From Prorocentrum cordatum (taxonomy: Eukaryota > Sar > Dinophyceae > Prorocentrales > Prorocentraceae): a DNA stretch of 64,000 nt. Both the position numbers and the translations under genes were made by a program. Each line of letters begins with the position of its first letter. Position 1 is the stretch's first letter. The notes under the pieces are model-generated. The model was not told where the DNA came from. It searched no databases and saw only the letters and a list, made by a program, of their open reading frames with translations. The DNA lies in contig CAUYUJ010015515.1 of the NCBI GenBank assembly GCA_963575745.1, positions 106,393 to 170,392 of the forward strand, given 5' to 3'. This document shows positions 10,400 through 21,180 of the stretch, piece after piece.

Positions 10400-11320
10400 T
10401 GCGCCGCGTAGATTTCGTTTCAATGTTCACAGTGACTCCAAGGATGAAGGGCGCGTGGTTTGAACAGGATGGATTTCGACTCAGCGCCGTGCACATTCGC
10501 TTGAACGGTTTACGAACATGCATAGGATGGAACATTGGTCCTTTTCAAAATTCAGCTCTCGCCTTCACGCCGCACACGTTCGTCCCATAAGTTTGCAGCA
10601 GGTTTCAATGTGTGGCTCCCGCATTAGCGCAGCGTACATTCGCCTCAGACGTTTGCAACAGCCTCAAGGCTGGAGCATGTGCCATTATTGTCCTCAAGTA
10701 TGGTTATTGTTTTAGCGCCTTGTAGATTCGTCTTAAAAGTTTGCAGCAACTTCAAGGACGTAGGGCGCGTGGTTTGAACATATGGCTCTCGCCTTAGCGC
10801 CGCGCACTGTCGTTTGAACAGTTTACAAACATGTCCAGGATGGAACGCAGGTCCTTTTCATAATGTAGTGCTCGTCTTAACGCCGCACGCATTCGCTTCA
10901 AAAGTTTGAAAGAGTTTCAAAAATGAAGGGCGGCCCTTTTTCAAAATGTAGCTCTCGCATTAGCGTCGCGCACATTAATTGTACAACACTGTAACAGTTT
11001 CAAGGGATCGTTCGGTTGAAGTCTCAGGAATGTTGTTCTCGCAAGTTTTAGCAATGCCGGGGCACAGAAGTCACGTTGAGTCGCGGCGTTGAAGTCAGAG
11101 GAATGGTGTTTTGGTGCGCTTGCAGGATTCAACAGTCACGCTGATTCGCGGCATTGAAGTCCCGGCAACGGTGTTTCTGCACGGTGTTGAGGATTCACTA
11201 ACGGTTGTCTTCCAATGGGGTATTTCCCACAATGGATAAATTCTTGTAGGAGCCTATGAAGCAACTTGGTTGGAGGGTTGATTGCAGCATTTTTGATGCG
11301 TCTTGGCTTTAGATTGGTCC
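10400..11320 (+). repeat. R1 composite repeat, copy c (no head)
   Basis: Consists of about seven 83-bp units (10400-10990), the TTGATTCGCGGC module (11060-11190) and the tail (11190-11320) ending GATTGGTCCTCCTCC, which passes without a break into TCC repeats. The head seen at 20-115 and 33418-33520 is missing or too diverged to see. Confidence 0.75.
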
Positions 11321-11324
11321 TCCT

Positions 11325-11481
11325 CCTCTCCCCCTCCTCCTCCCCCTCCTCCTCCTCCTTCTCCTCCTCCTCCTCCTGTTCGTCCTCATCCGCCTTCTCC
11401 GACTTTCGGCTCCTCCACATAGCTACCTTTCCGCTCCTCCGTCTTCCTCACCCTCATAATCATCATCATCCCTCCCCGTTG

Positions 11482-11568
<87 letters not shown>

Positions 11569-11600
11569 GTCTCATCGTCGTCATCGTCGTCGCCATCGTA
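11325..11600. repeat. (TCC)n followed by (ATC)n microsatellite
   Basis: An impure TCC run to about 11400, then about 120 bases of ATC/TCA triplets from 11457 on, ending in GTC-rich sequence. Confidence 0.95.
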
Positions 11601-11819
11601 TCATCGTCACGATCCCTGGCCATGGTCAGCATCCCCCCTCGCGGGGAGGCCGCGGCTGCTTACGACGCGGATGCCGGAGCCGCACACGTTCTGGTGCTTG
11701 CCAGCAAGAACATGGCCCTGAGGCCGCATCCTCGGGGGGGATGCCAGCTTGAATACGACTTCTGGTGGCGTGGGAGATGTTGGGGTTTGGCGGCGTGTAC
11801 AAGGGTTTGGCGCGAGTGG

Positions 11820-11925
11820 GGCGGCCTTCTCAGAAGGCGGGGGCTATATTAGAAGCCTGGAGGGCCCTTCCAGGATGGCCCGCTGCTTCTAAGAAGCCCT
11901 TCGCCTTCTTGGAAAGCGGCCCCCG
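11820..11925. repeat. Hairpin element related to 19506-19620
   Basis: Shows CCTTCTCAGAAGGCG and GCTTCTAAGAAGCCC. These match, in reverse orientation, the central part of the hairpin at 19506-19620. Several overlapping inverted pairs built on GAAGGC/GCCTTC give a foldable structure. Confidence 0.45.
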
Positions 11926-11929
11926 TCGC

Positions 11930-12250
11930 GCCACCCCCTTGCGCGCGCCGCCAACGAAAAGTGTTACATGTGCTCGAGCGCTCGCAGGTCATCTGGTGGC
12001 CCGTTTCGGAAGAGGGCGCCAGTAGTGTCCGGCATTGTTGGTTTGTGTTCGCTTCTCCTGGGATGGCATGAAATCTGAAGCGGTGTCCGAACGTGCCCAC
12101 ATGGCCTGAACGTATTTCTCTGATGTCGCAGTCGTTCCTAGTAACAATCGGAGGCCTCCGAGGTGGAAGGTGACAACCCCAGACTCCCAGGTGTGCACAA
12201 GGGGGCTCGGGCCACCTCAAGATTTTGGTCGAAGGCGTTTTCCTTCTGGA
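11930..12250. other. No recognisable gene
   Basis: Unique-looking sequence. No frame or repeat was recognised. Confidence 0.35.
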
Positions 12251-12259
12251 TTCACCTTT

Positions 12260-12540
12260 ACCTCGAAGGAGGAAGAGGATAAGGTCGGACAGGGGAAACA
12301 GGACGGATTAGGACGAAGAGGAGAAGGAAGAGGGGTGGGAGAGAAGAAGGAGGAGGAGGACGGTAAGGAGAGGTGGAGCTTGCGATGAAGGGGAAGGATG
12401 GGGAGGAGGAGGAGGAGGAGGAGGAGGAGGAGGAAAAGCAGGAGGAGGAGGAGGGGGAGGAGAAGGAGGAGGCGGAGGAGTTTGCGAAGAAGGAGGAGAA
12501 AAGGGAACAGCAGGTGGTGAAGGAGGCGGAGGGATGAGGA
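12260..12540. repeat. Purine-rich tract with (GGA)n
   Basis: GGA triplets are purest at 12399-12436. The opposite strand is polypyrimidine. Another irregular purine tract lies at 12760-12800. Confidence 0.9.
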
Positions 12541-13152
12541 GAAGCAAGACGAGGAGAGCTGCTCACCGGTTGGGGACCAGGAGTGAGCAGTTGGATGAGG
12601 GCACGATGAAAACCAAAGAGCCCTGAAGTTGCGACTGTACATCTTAGTTAATAAATATCGAGTTCAATGTTCGAGTCTAGTCGGAGCGCACAGCAACTAA
12701 GTACATACTTGCATGCACACTGTCTACAGCGAATCCTGCGACAATGTCTGAGGCGAGGTACAGAAAGAGGAGGAATGAGGAGGAAGAGGAAGATCACTAA
12801 ACGGTTGTCCGCAGAGATGGTCGTTCGTTCTTCCTGTTCCTTTCTTTCTCATCCTCCTCCGCCTCCTGGTCCTCCTGATCCTCCTCATCATCATTCTCGC
12901 TTCCTCGGCCCACAGGAGAGTCGGCGCGTTGATCGGCGCCGACAGCAGCTACAAGGTGTCACTGCAGATCCCTGTCCCAGAGGCCAGCCTGCACACCAGG
13001 GGCAGCCGAGGGAACGCGCAGCCCCGAATCCCAATTTCTGATGGAGGAAGAAGACGAAAGGGAGGAGGAGGAGGAGGAAGATAAAGACGAGAACGAGGAA
13101 AGGGACGAGGACAAGGAAAAGGACGAGGAGAGGAAGAAGGAGGAGGAGGAGG

Positions 13153-13174
13153 ACCGTAGCCATTTTGGTTCGTG
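13153..13174 (+). other. Decayed spliced-leader relict
   Basis: Starts ACCGTAGCCATTTTGG, identical to the first 16 positions of the dinoflagellate spliced leader. The last six bases, TTCGTG, match CTCAAG at three positions, for 19 of 22 overall. A second shorter echo, CAGCCATTTCGG, occurs at about 13197-13208. It lies just before the ATG at 13212 and directly after a GA-rich repeat. Genomic leader copies upstream of genes are known in dinoflagellates as marks of mRNAs reinserted through cDNA. Confidence 0.65.
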
Positions 13175-13211
13175 CCGTTTCTCCCGCGTCCCGCCACAGC
13201 CATTTCGGACG

Positions 13212-14387
13212 ATGGCGGGGCTGGCAGGAGGAGATGGCTGCGGGAAGAGTTACCAGGCAGGCGATCCTCGGAGGAGCCGTGCTCAGCGCTCCGCGGCGCG
13301 GCGACGGGCATTGGAGTCAGCGGACGCGGGCCTCGCAGCGGCAAGGCACGAGTTGGATACCCTCACGGAGCGGCTTGCCAGCGCCCTGGAGACCGTGCGC
13401 GGGCTCGAGCAGGGGTGGAGCCCGAGTCCAAGTCGGGCCGCAGGATTATGCTCATACTTCCTGTCTTGGCTGCGAAGCTGCATGGCAGGCCCGTCCCTGG
13501 TTCACTCAGGGCCAGGCGCAACGCGGCCGAGCACGCGTTCGACACTCCAGCGGACGTCATCGCCCTGGATAGCACAACTAAGCTCAACAGGTTGCACATC
13601 ATTTCGTTCTTGGGGCTGGACGGTGGGAGCTGCACCCACCGAACTTGCGTGCACGTGCGGAACCAGCGTCTTCTCGTCACTCGAGCTGCCTGGCCCGTGC
13701 CTCATGGTAGCAAGGCGGCCTGGCCCGACCGCCCTTCCCGAGGGAAAGGTTGAGGGTTCGTCGAGCGGGGACGAATGTCATTCCCCCGCCGACGTGACAT
13801 GTTCGTCTATGGTGGAGGGGCGCACCAGCAGCGGCCCGGCCAGAGGGCCCCTGTGGGGGGTGACTGCCCAGGCGGCTGGCCGACAGCGCGTGGCGGGCGC
13901 TGGCGTTGAGGGTTGGACTGCTGGTGCTGAGGCGCCCCGTGGTCATCCTGCCGCGGTGCCTGGTTTGGAGGCGGCACACGAGGAGCAGGATGAGGCCGAG
14001 CAGTCCGACGACGCGGCCCTGGATGCTGCCACGGTCGCGCCCGACCCCGCGTCGGACACGATCACCAACACCGACAAAAATTGTAGACAGTGATGTGGTG
14101 ATGTGGACCTGGTCGTGGAGGAGTTGGACCGGCTGGTGCCGCAGAAGTTGGAGGAGATGCACCTCCACGGCGGCGCCTTCCATTGTTCGGTGCGCAGCCG
14201 TGCGGAGGCTCAGCCGCTAGTGCGCCGCAGGAACGATGTCAACTACGTCATCGAGCGTCTCGAGGAATTGGAGCAGTGGTTGGCCGCTGTAGCATCATCC
14301 ACGGGACGACCCTTCGTTCGGCAGCAGGCGCGGCTCACCCCAGGCATCCGTGCGCGACATCGGACCGCCTACCGATGCTTCGTGTGA
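13212..14387 (+). pseudogene. Coiled-coil hypothetical gene, reading frame interrupted
   Basis: From the ATG at 13212, 38 bases after the leader relict, the frame runs 293 codons to a TGA at 14091-14093. It then continues in the same frame to a second stop at 14387, another 97 codons (DLVVEELDRLVPQKLEEMHL and following). Residues about 25-68 have the Ala/Glu/Arg/Leu pattern of a coiled coil (ESADAGLAAARHELDTL). The middle (13430-13745) looks more protein-like in another frame, which suggests a pair of frameshifts or an unspliced intron. A Ser/Asp/Glu-rich stretch comes before the stop. No introns are obvious and the leader relict fits a retrogene. No family was recognised; function unknown. 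Confidence 0.45.
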
Positions 14388-14389
14388 GC

Positions 14390-14880
14390 AGCAGTAGTTT
14401 GATTCTGATATTCCTATACATAGTTTAATTTGAATGTTCTGCCACGTTAGCTGTAAGAGTGTATGTCCTGTCCGCTTGCATCGTTGTGCGTGCTGCGTTG
14501 CACCAGTGTCTGTATTGATCTCCTTCTTTGTATTGTGGCGTAGACCAATCTTGCAGTTTTTACATTCGTTGCGATGTGTGTGTTGTTTCCTTGGGTGTTG
14601 CCCTCTTGTTCAAGGATCAGACACACCATTTGCGTTATGATATTTTGTCGGACTGACTCGCGCAATGCCCTTGGCACTTCGGGACGCGCGATGAGACGGA
14701 GGAGGAGGCAGAGGAGGAGGAAAGGGAAGAAGAGGAGGAGGAGGAAGAAGAGGTTCACTGCCCATAGATAGACAGAGAGGGAGAGAGAGGGAGAGATATA
14801 TAGCGGACAGAGAGGGGAAAGACAGCAATGGGGGGGAACGATCAGGATTAGACCCTTTGGCCCCCTGATATTACGAAGGT
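14390..14880. other. 3' region and purine tract, no gene
   Basis: AT-richer sequence follows the second stop of the coiled-coil gene, then a GGA/GA tract at 14695-14815 containing GAGAGAGAGGGAGAGA. Nothing else was recognised. Confidence 0.4.
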
Positions 14881-16820
14881 CAGCCACTGGTGAAGTTTGG
14901 CGGTTCGCGCAAAGATGACACATCTTGTTCATCGCTGTCTACCGGGCCCCACGCGTAGACATCCCCAGCTCCAACTTCCAGATCCTGGACGGCACGGGGG
15001 TTCATTTCAAAATGCAAGGAAAGTGTTTCAGAGCCGTTGGAAACTGGAACAACACAGTCGAGCACATGCACCAGCAGGGGCTTCAAACGTTTCTGCGACT
15101 TGTCTGGCGAGGTCCTGCGGACCGTGGCACGACCTCGCCAACCTGGTCGACATAGAGCGGGATCCGACAAGTCCACATGGTGCCCCTCATGCAGGCGTGG
15201 CCACCAATCTGCGCATGAACGAATTCTCCTACCTAAGACGGCCATGGCAACCGTGCCCAGCATCAACATGGGCATCCAGGGGCAAGAGTTACCTCGGACA
15301 TGGCACGCAGTTCGAGTTGAAGGGCTTTGCGAGCGAAGCGCGGCATCCCTCAGAAACAGCCATGGCGAAGGGGCCCTGGCAGGATCCCCGCCCCCGCCCC
15401 CGCGCGAGGAGCTGGCAAAAGAATACAAGAGTTTCACTCTTGCAGCCGGGAGTTGTTGACCACCACGGAGGGCGCGATGCCAAACTCATCGAAGTCCCAG
15501 GGGTCCGGGCTCAGCCCATAGGTTGGCGAGCTGATTGCGAAAAGGGGCGAGCGCCCGGGCCGCCCTCGCGGCGGGCGCGGCGGGTTGGGTTCATCTTCGG
15601 AAGACGCCCGAGGACACGCGGGCGCGCGAGAAGGCGCGGCGGAGAGCAGAGGCCAGTTCCGCAGAGGCCCAGCCGCCCCCGAAACGCCCGACGCATGGCA
15701 GAGAGGAAAGAAAGCCCTGGGCCGTTGGATGGATCGCCAGCGCGAAGAAGCTTGCGCCGTGCAGGAATTATTTGAAGGAGCTTCAGATGATTGCCAAGAA
15801 CGCGGAGCTCCACCTTGCGCGAGTCCCCTATAAGAGTTGCACGGGATGCGCCTGGACGGGCCTCTCGCCAGGGATTGTGCCCCCCCCCCGCGCCCGGGCC
15901 CAGTCTCGGGGTCAACCAGCTCTGGACCTGGCCCCCGAGAAGTGCTCTGCGACGGAACCGCCGCCAGAGGGGCCCCGTGAAGGTCATCGACGAGAAGGTG
16001 GTTGGAGGGTTTCTCTGGCGTTCGGACTCGCCGGAGATCGAAGGCCCGTTTGGACGGCAGGGGGGCTTGCCCGCTCAGACCACGGGGGGGGCCCGCGGAG
16101 AACCTTCTCCGCAGGGGCTCTCGGAGGCCCCGAAGAGCCCCCGTGGGGCGGCAGGGCAGGGGGGGCGACCCAGATGGGTAAGACGGGGCGCCGGCCGGTC
16201 TCCCCGCGCGGAGCGGCGGCGCACGGGGTCAGCCCCACCGCTTTGCTTCAGACGCAAGCTACAGCGGCACCCCTCACAGACCACCAGAGTCCAGGACGTT
16301 GCCCCATCACCTGCATCAGACGAGGTGGTTCTGACAAGGAAGACCCACAGGCGCACGGCAGGTTGCGGGCGTTTTCAGCGCGGCCTGGCACCTTACCACA
16401 CTTGTCGGATCGCATGCGAGCTGTAGAGACTGTTTCAAAATATGCGAATGGAGGGTAACGCTTGAGAACCCCGCCGCGGGGGCGACAATGGCGCGCCTCG
16501 CGGACCTCGGATGGGGGCCCTTGGAGCCCGCGGCCTGGGCGACCCATCGCCTGGCATACATTCTGCCAGCGTGAGCGTTTTGGATCGATCTGTCGGCGGC
16601 TCGTGGCTCTGCCAGACCGTCCAGGGCCTCTTGGGGCCCCCTTCTTGGCCTGTTTTGGGGCCCTCTGTCCCCCCGTGACGCGTTCCAGCGGTCCCCGGGG
16701 GATCTCCCCCCCTCATGATCGACCAGACCAGACTACCGGGGGAGGGGTGTGGGGAGGGGGAACGCCGATGAACCCCAAAGGGTCGGCGGATTTGGCGCCA
16801 CTTGTTGCGCTGATATAAGA
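14881..16820. other. Long GC-rich stretch, no gene supported
   Basis: Overlapping open frames of 140-307 codons exist on the plus strand and up to 185 codons on the minus strand (14880-15437). None shows a domain I recognise, and several frames are open at once, as expected in GC-rich DNA. The minus-strand frame is the most protein-like at about 14885-15090. A host or retroelement fragment there cannot be excluded. Confidence 0.3.
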
Positions 16821-16825
16821 ATTGG

Positions 16826-17830
16826 CCTGGCGAAGGACCCAACCAGATTCAGTTGTGAATGACTCTGTTGTGAGGATCGTCTTCGGTGGAACTCCCCATG
16901 GGGCCACAAAACGTGTGAGGGGCGTACCAATTTGGGGAAGGGGCGGGGCGCATGTGAATCCTCCCGCTGGGACCTTCGGTGGCGCTCCCTACGGGGTCAC
17001 GAAACGTGTGAGTGGTGTGCCGGAGCGGACGTGACGCCCACATGCGAACTGCGCCGCTGGGACCTTCGGTGGAGCTCCCTACGGGGCCACGAAGCGTGTG
17101 AAGGGTGTGCCGAAACGGGCGTGACGCCCACATGCGAACTGCGCAATTGGGACCTTGGGTGGACCTTCCCATGTGACCACGAAACGTACGAGGGGCGTGC
17201 CGAAACGGGCGTGACGCCCACATGCGAACTGCGCTACTAGGACCTTCGGTGGAGCTCCCTACGGGGCTCCGAAACGTGTGAAGGGTATGCCGACATGGGC
17301 GTGACGCCCACATGCGAACTGCAGCACTGGGACCTTCGGTGGAGCCCCCTACGTGGCCACGAAACGTGTGACGGGTGTGCCGAGACAGCTGTGACGCCAG
17401 CATGCGAACTGCGCAATTGGGACCTTGAGTGGAGCCCCCTATGTGGCCTCGAAACGTGTGAGGGATGTGCCGAAACGGGCGTGACGCCCACATGCGAACT
17501 GCGCAGTTGGGACCTTGAGTGGAGCCCCCTATGTGGCCTCGAAACGTGCGAAGGCTGTGCCGAAACGGGCGTGACGCCCACATGCGAACTGCGCCACTGG
17601 GACCTTCGATGGAGCCCCCTACGGGGCCACGAAACGTGTGAGGGGTGTGCCGAAACGGGCGTGACGCCCTCATGCGAACTGCGCCATTGGAACCTTCGGT
17701 GGAGCTCCCTATGTGGCCACGAAACGTGTGAGCGGAGTGCCGAAACGGGCGTGACGCCAACATGCGAACTGGCCTTCGGTGGAGCGCCCTATGTGGCCAC
17801 GAAACGCATGAAGGGTGTGCCGAAACAGAG
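16826..17830 (+). repeat. P repeat 1: leader plus 90-bp tandem array
   Basis: A leader starting CCTGGCGAAGGACCCAACC at 16826 also begins the P units at 42619 and 44308. It is followed by about ten 90-bp units with CTTCGGTGGAGCTCCCTA, GGCCACGAAACGTGTG and GTGACGCCCACATGCGAA; the last box recurs at about 17030, 17120, 17210 and onwards at 90-base steps. Since 90 is divisible by three, both strands show long frames with a 30-residue repeat (minus strand 16849-17871, 340 codons). Three or more frames are open at once and I do not call a protein. Confidence 0.85.
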
Positions 17831-17949
17831 ACGATGCAGGGAAGAGGCGAAAAAACAGCAGCCCGACACACATCAACCGCTTCGAGCGCGGTGGTGGATT
17901 CTTGTGCTCCTCCTCTGGGACTCCAGGAGGACTCAGGGCTTTGCCATCA

Positions 17950-18350
17950 TGACTTCTGCAGAACGTGGTCCCCCGAAATGTTGGGCCCTTCCTGTGAACA
18001 GGTGTTTCGTCCCAGATCGTTTCTTGACGATGGCCCCAGGGCCCGAGAACGCCTTCAGAGACATACCTCCGCGAAGAGCGCTGGCACCGGACAAGAAGCC
18101 GCAACGCCAGAACTTTGGGTCTGTCCAGGGGTGCGTTCTGGCCAGAACTTCGAGGCGGATCCAGCCGTAGCGGCGAGGGCGACCCTGGATTCTCTCTCTT
18201 CAGACGTCGCAGCTCGTTCGCAACGTTGCCCCCCCCCAGGGATCTCGACCCATTCCCTGGGGCTGGCTGTTCCTCTTGAACCAGTTTTCGATGGTCCCGG
18301 TGCCAGGACGAGACCTCCCAGGGCCGAGAACGCAGACAAATTGGCCGTCG
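17950..18350 (-). repeat. Two E dispersed repeats in reverse orientation
   Basis: At about 17960-18060 (CAGATCGTTTCTTGACG, GCCCCAGGGCCCGAGAACG) and 18230-18350 (CCAGTTTTCGATGGTCCC, CCAGGGCCGAGAACG) the sequence matches the complement of the E repeat at 5189 and 20495, with considerable divergence. Confidence 0.5.
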
Positions 18351-18434
18351 CCCGCGATTTTTGTGTGCCTGGTCCAGGCCGTGGGCGGCACCCAGAAAGA
18401 GCGCTATAGTTAAACGCCCAAGAAGCTCGATCCT

Positions 18435-18456
18435 CCATAAGTCATTGTGGCTCAAG
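18435..18456 (+). other. Possible decayed spliced-leader relict
   Basis: Ends with TGGCTCAAG exactly as the spliced leader and has a CATTGTGG block for CATTTTGG. Allowing one inserted base, about 18 of 21 leader positions match; without the gap, about 16 of 22. It lies 109 bases before the ATG at 18565. It is weaker than the other three cases. Confidence 0.35.
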
Positions 18457-18564
18457 CGATATGGCCCGAGGGTGATCTCGATCGTCGGGCAGGCGGGCCT
18501 TGGGGCTTGGCCGCTCAGTCGGTGCCCCGCCCGCCGCGATTGCGCCGCGCTGGAGGTCAGCGCG

Positions 18565-19632
18565 ATGCAGGCCCAGCGCCAGGAGAGGCACGTGGTCTTC
18601 CTGTTCGCCGCGGCGGAGGGCGGCCGTGCCACGATCCAGCAAAAGGAGGGCGCCCGCCTCCCAGCGGCCGCTCGCTGCGAGCTTGGCCGCCGCCCTCCAG
18701 CCGCCCGCTGGGCCAGCAGCGCTCCTGCCCGACGCTGCCGTGCGGCAGAGCCGTTGGACGAGGGTTCGCTGGCCGCGGCGGTCGTCGCCCCAGCGGCTGC
18801 GAGAACCTCCGCTGAAGAGCAGCTGCTGCGATGCGGCCCAGCCCTCGGTGCCCTGCTGCCGGCGCGGTCGCCAGCCGCCAGCTTCCTGTCGCGCGCCGCG
18901 ACCTCGCGCCATGCCGCGCTGGCGTCGTTCATGGGCCTGCCAGCAGGCGTGCCGCCGATGGTGCTCAGCGCCAGTGAGGAGTGGGACGTGGACAGCGACT
19001 TCGGCGCCCCAGCGCGGCCCCCCCCGGGGCGCGCAGGCGCGCCGCCGCCGGCCGCAAGCCAGATCGTGTGGCTGTGGAGCGAGGGCGACGGCAGCTGGCA
19101 GCCTCTCAGGGTGGGGCCGCCGCGCCTCCGGAGCCCGCAGCCGCAGCACTGGGGGCCCTGGGACCTCAGCATTGCCGGCGACGGCCAGCAGGGCCACGGC
19201 CACGCGCGCCACGTCGTCCACTACCTGTCCCCGATCACCACGGTCTTGCTGGTGTTCATCAGCGCCCTCTTCGCGGCGCGCCTGGTGCGCGAGATGGCGG
19301 CGGCTCAGCGCGCGGCCCAGGCGGGAGCCGCCAACCAGGACGGCATAGTCATCAACAACCAGGATGGCGTCGTCGTCGAGGTAGACGTCGGGGACCCGCG
19401 GGTGGGAGCCGTGACGGTGGAGGCCGCTGGCATCCAGCCCTTCAGGCCCTTTGGCGGGCAAGGCCACCGGCTCCAGCCCGCGGGCAAGGCTCGGCCACGC
19501 CCAGAGGGGGGTAGGGGGGAGGGGGAAGGCTTCTTAGAAGACACGGGCCTTGTCTGTAGATATTTAAGGCCCGCGCCTTCTGAGAAGCAGCCTTATTCTA
19601 AGAAGCCTTCCCGCCTCCCCCTGCCCCCTTAG
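18565..19632 (+). CDS. Hypothetical single-pass membrane protein
   Basis: 355 codons from the ATG at 18565. The N-terminal 130 residues are Ala/Arg-rich. Residues about 136-180 carry an acidic patch and a Trp-rich segment (SASEEWDVDSDFG, IVWLWSEGDGSWQPL). Residues about 219-240 (LSPITTVLLVFISALFAARL) are a good transmembrane helix, followed by a basic/Ala segment and a hydrophilic tail with NQDGIVINNQDGVVVEV. From about residue 313 the frame runs into the hairpin element at 19506, so the last 40 residues are probably not original. The minus strand is also open over 18442-19467 but lacks these protein-like features. No family recognised. A possible leader relict upstream would make it a retrogene. 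Confidence 0.5.
   Translation: MQAQRQERHVVFLFAAAEGGRATIQQKEGARLPAAARCELGRRPPAARWASSAPARRCRAAEPLDEGSLAAAVVAPAAARTSAEEQLLRCGPALGALLPARSPAASFLSRAATSRHAALASFMGLPAGVPPMVLSASEEWDVDSDFGAPARPPPGRAGAPPPAASQIVWLWSEGDGSWQPLRVGPPRLRSPQPQHWGPWDLSIAGDGQQGHGHARHVVHYLSPITTVLLVFISALFAARLVREMAAAQRAAQAGAANQDGIVINNQDGVVVEVDVGDPRVGAVTVEAAGIQPFRPFGGQGHRLQPAGKARPRPEGGRGEGEGFLEDTGLVCRYLRPAPSEKQPYSKKPSRLPLPP
19506..19620. mobile_element. Hairpin (foldback) element
   Basis: GGGAAGGCTTCTTAGAA at 19523-19539 and its exact complement at 19596-19612 form 17-bp perfect arms. Flanking G-rich and C-rich tracts extend the pairing to about 33 bases with a shift. The interior contains further GAAGGC/GCCTTC pairs and TATTTAAGG. 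A related piece is at 11820-11925. It overlaps the 3' end of the membrane-protein frame. Confidence 0.6.
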
Positions 19633-20009
19633 CTGAGCGGGCGAAAGACGGTATCAAACAAACTGTTCCGTCGCCAGGGGCGCCTGCCCCAGGGCGCCCG
19701 AGGGTCTACAACCCAACGCTGGCAGGCGGAGGTGTATGAACTTCCCCCTCGCCCTGGGACTGGCGTGCCCCCGACGGCGGAAGACGCCATACCGCTCCTC
19801 GTCCGCTGAGAGGCCTCGGCGCCGGGCCCGGCGCCTGGCTCGCAGGCGACCGCGGACGGACCGCCACGGCCACCGCCGGGGCCGCCGGGCGCGCCGGGGC
19901 CGCCGCCGCTGGCGCCGCCGCCCGGGCCGGCCACCCCAGACTGAGAGGCGCGGGGGCCGACCGCGCGCTTCGCTGGGCCGGGGCGGCACCTCTGCCCGAC
20001 ACGAGGCGT

Positions 20010-20145
20010 GCCGATAGGGAGAGGGAGGGAGGGAGGGAGGGAGGGACGAGGAGGAGGAGGAGGAGGAGGAAGAGGACGACGACAAAGAGGAGGAGAACGA
20101 CAAGGAGGAGGAGGAGGAGGAGGAGGCGGAGGAGGAGGAAGGGCC
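20010..20145. repeat. (GGGA)n and (GGA)n tract
   Basis: GGGAGGGAGGGAGG is followed by GGA triplets with GAC interruptions. Confidence 0.9.
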
Positions 20146-20282
20146 AGCGGGGCGGGGCCGCGGGCGCGGAAGCCGCCGCCGCGCGGGGCCCAGGCGCCCC
20201 GCCGCGGGGCCCGCCGGCAAGGGCGCCCAGGCGCTGCGCACCTGGGCACCGCGCAGCGGGGGAGAAAAAGAGTGGGAGCTCG

Positions 20283-20455
20283 ATGCGATGCGTGCCGTGC
20301 TGGGCCTGGTTTTCAAAGTGCGAAGCATGTGCCGTCCGCGTGCCGTCCCTGGTTTTCAGGATTCGGAAAAGAGTGCCGCCCGCGTGCCGTGCCGTGCCCG
20401 TGCCTTGGTCTGGTTCTCGAAATGCAGAAACGTTGCCGCCCGCGCGCCGTGCGGA
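20283..20455 (+). repeat. Short tandem array, about 50-57 bp, three units
   Basis: Three diverged units each contain CTGGTTTTC or TCTGGTTCTC and end in CCGCCCGCGTGCCGT or similar. They lie directly before E repeat copy 20495. Confidence 0.6.
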
Positions 20456-20494
20456 TCCGAAGCTCCCAGCGAAAAGAAGGAAGCGGCCCGTTTT

Positions 20495-20640
20495 GGGAAT
20501 GATCTTCGGCCTCCGGGGGCCCTCAGCGGGCCCTGGGACCGTCAAGAAAACGACTCAGGATGAAACCGGTCCCAGGGAGGTGTGGTCCAGACCTCCAGGG
20601 GTCCACGCATGGAAGAAATTGGTGCGCCGGATGTTTGGGC
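20495..20640 (+). repeat. E dispersed repeat, plus strand
   Basis: Contains TCTTCGGCCTCCGGG, GGGCCCTGGGACCGTC, CGACTCAGGAT and CCGGTCCCAGGGA, then GTCCAGACCTCC and CCACGCAT. The copy at 46915-47075 has the same extended tail, so the family is at least 140 bases long. Confidence 0.75.
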
Positions 20641-21004
20641 CCATGCGTCCGCATCAACTAACCGATCCCCATCCCGCACTGGGCCATGGTATCCTAGCCC
20701 CTCCAGGTCACCCGCCCAGGCAGGGATGGATGGGCCCCCGCGAAACCCGAAGGGCACAGAATACATCAGCCAGGGGGGCAAGAGACCATGAGAGTGGGGG
20801 CAGGGATCGGTGGAAAGATGCTCGATCCGCCCCGTCGATCCTCCCGGGGCCTTGTCCGGAGCAGGCCGCGGCCAGTCGGGGGCTGCCAAAGGTGGATGAC
20901 GATTCGAAGGGGGTGGACATTATGGCCGTGGCCATGATATCTCCCCAGATCTCATAGCCCCCTCTTCTTATTCAAATGCATTCCCCAGTCCCCCCTTGGG
21001 CCGC

Positions 21005-21007
<3 letters not shown>

Positions 21008-21037
<30 letters not shown>

Positions 21038-21180
21038 ACACGACGACGACGACGCGCGACCCCCCTCGGGTGGCGCAGAGTCGGCCGATGATGGGCGATT
21101 TGCGCTGCTGGGAAGCCGAGATCGTCCAGGAGCGATCCACGCGGCGTTGGAAACAAACGCTGACGTCATCGCGATGTGAA
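21008..21180 (+). repeat. (GAC)n and R200 dispersed repeat, copy 3
   Basis: About 50 bases of GAC triplets run into sequence that matches R200 copy 2: GAGTCGGCCGA at 21079, GCGCTG, GGAAGC and GATCGTCCAGG in the same spacing. Confidence 0.65.

Noticed and set aside
16826-17830. CRISPR-like regular repeats
   Set aside because: The repeats are directly adjacent 90-bp units without unique spacers and there are no cas genes; the genome is eukaryotic.
16849-17871. 340-codon minus-strand frame with 30-residue repeats
   Set aside because: The unit is 90 bp, so any stop-free phase gives a periodic protein; plus-strand frames are open as well. No signal peptide, domain or coding-type composition supports one frame.
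18442-19467. 341-codon minus-strand frame opposite the membrane protein
   Set aside because: It is the shadow of a GC-rich coding strand; the composition (many Arg, His, Gln) shows no domain, while the plus frame has a clean membrane helix.
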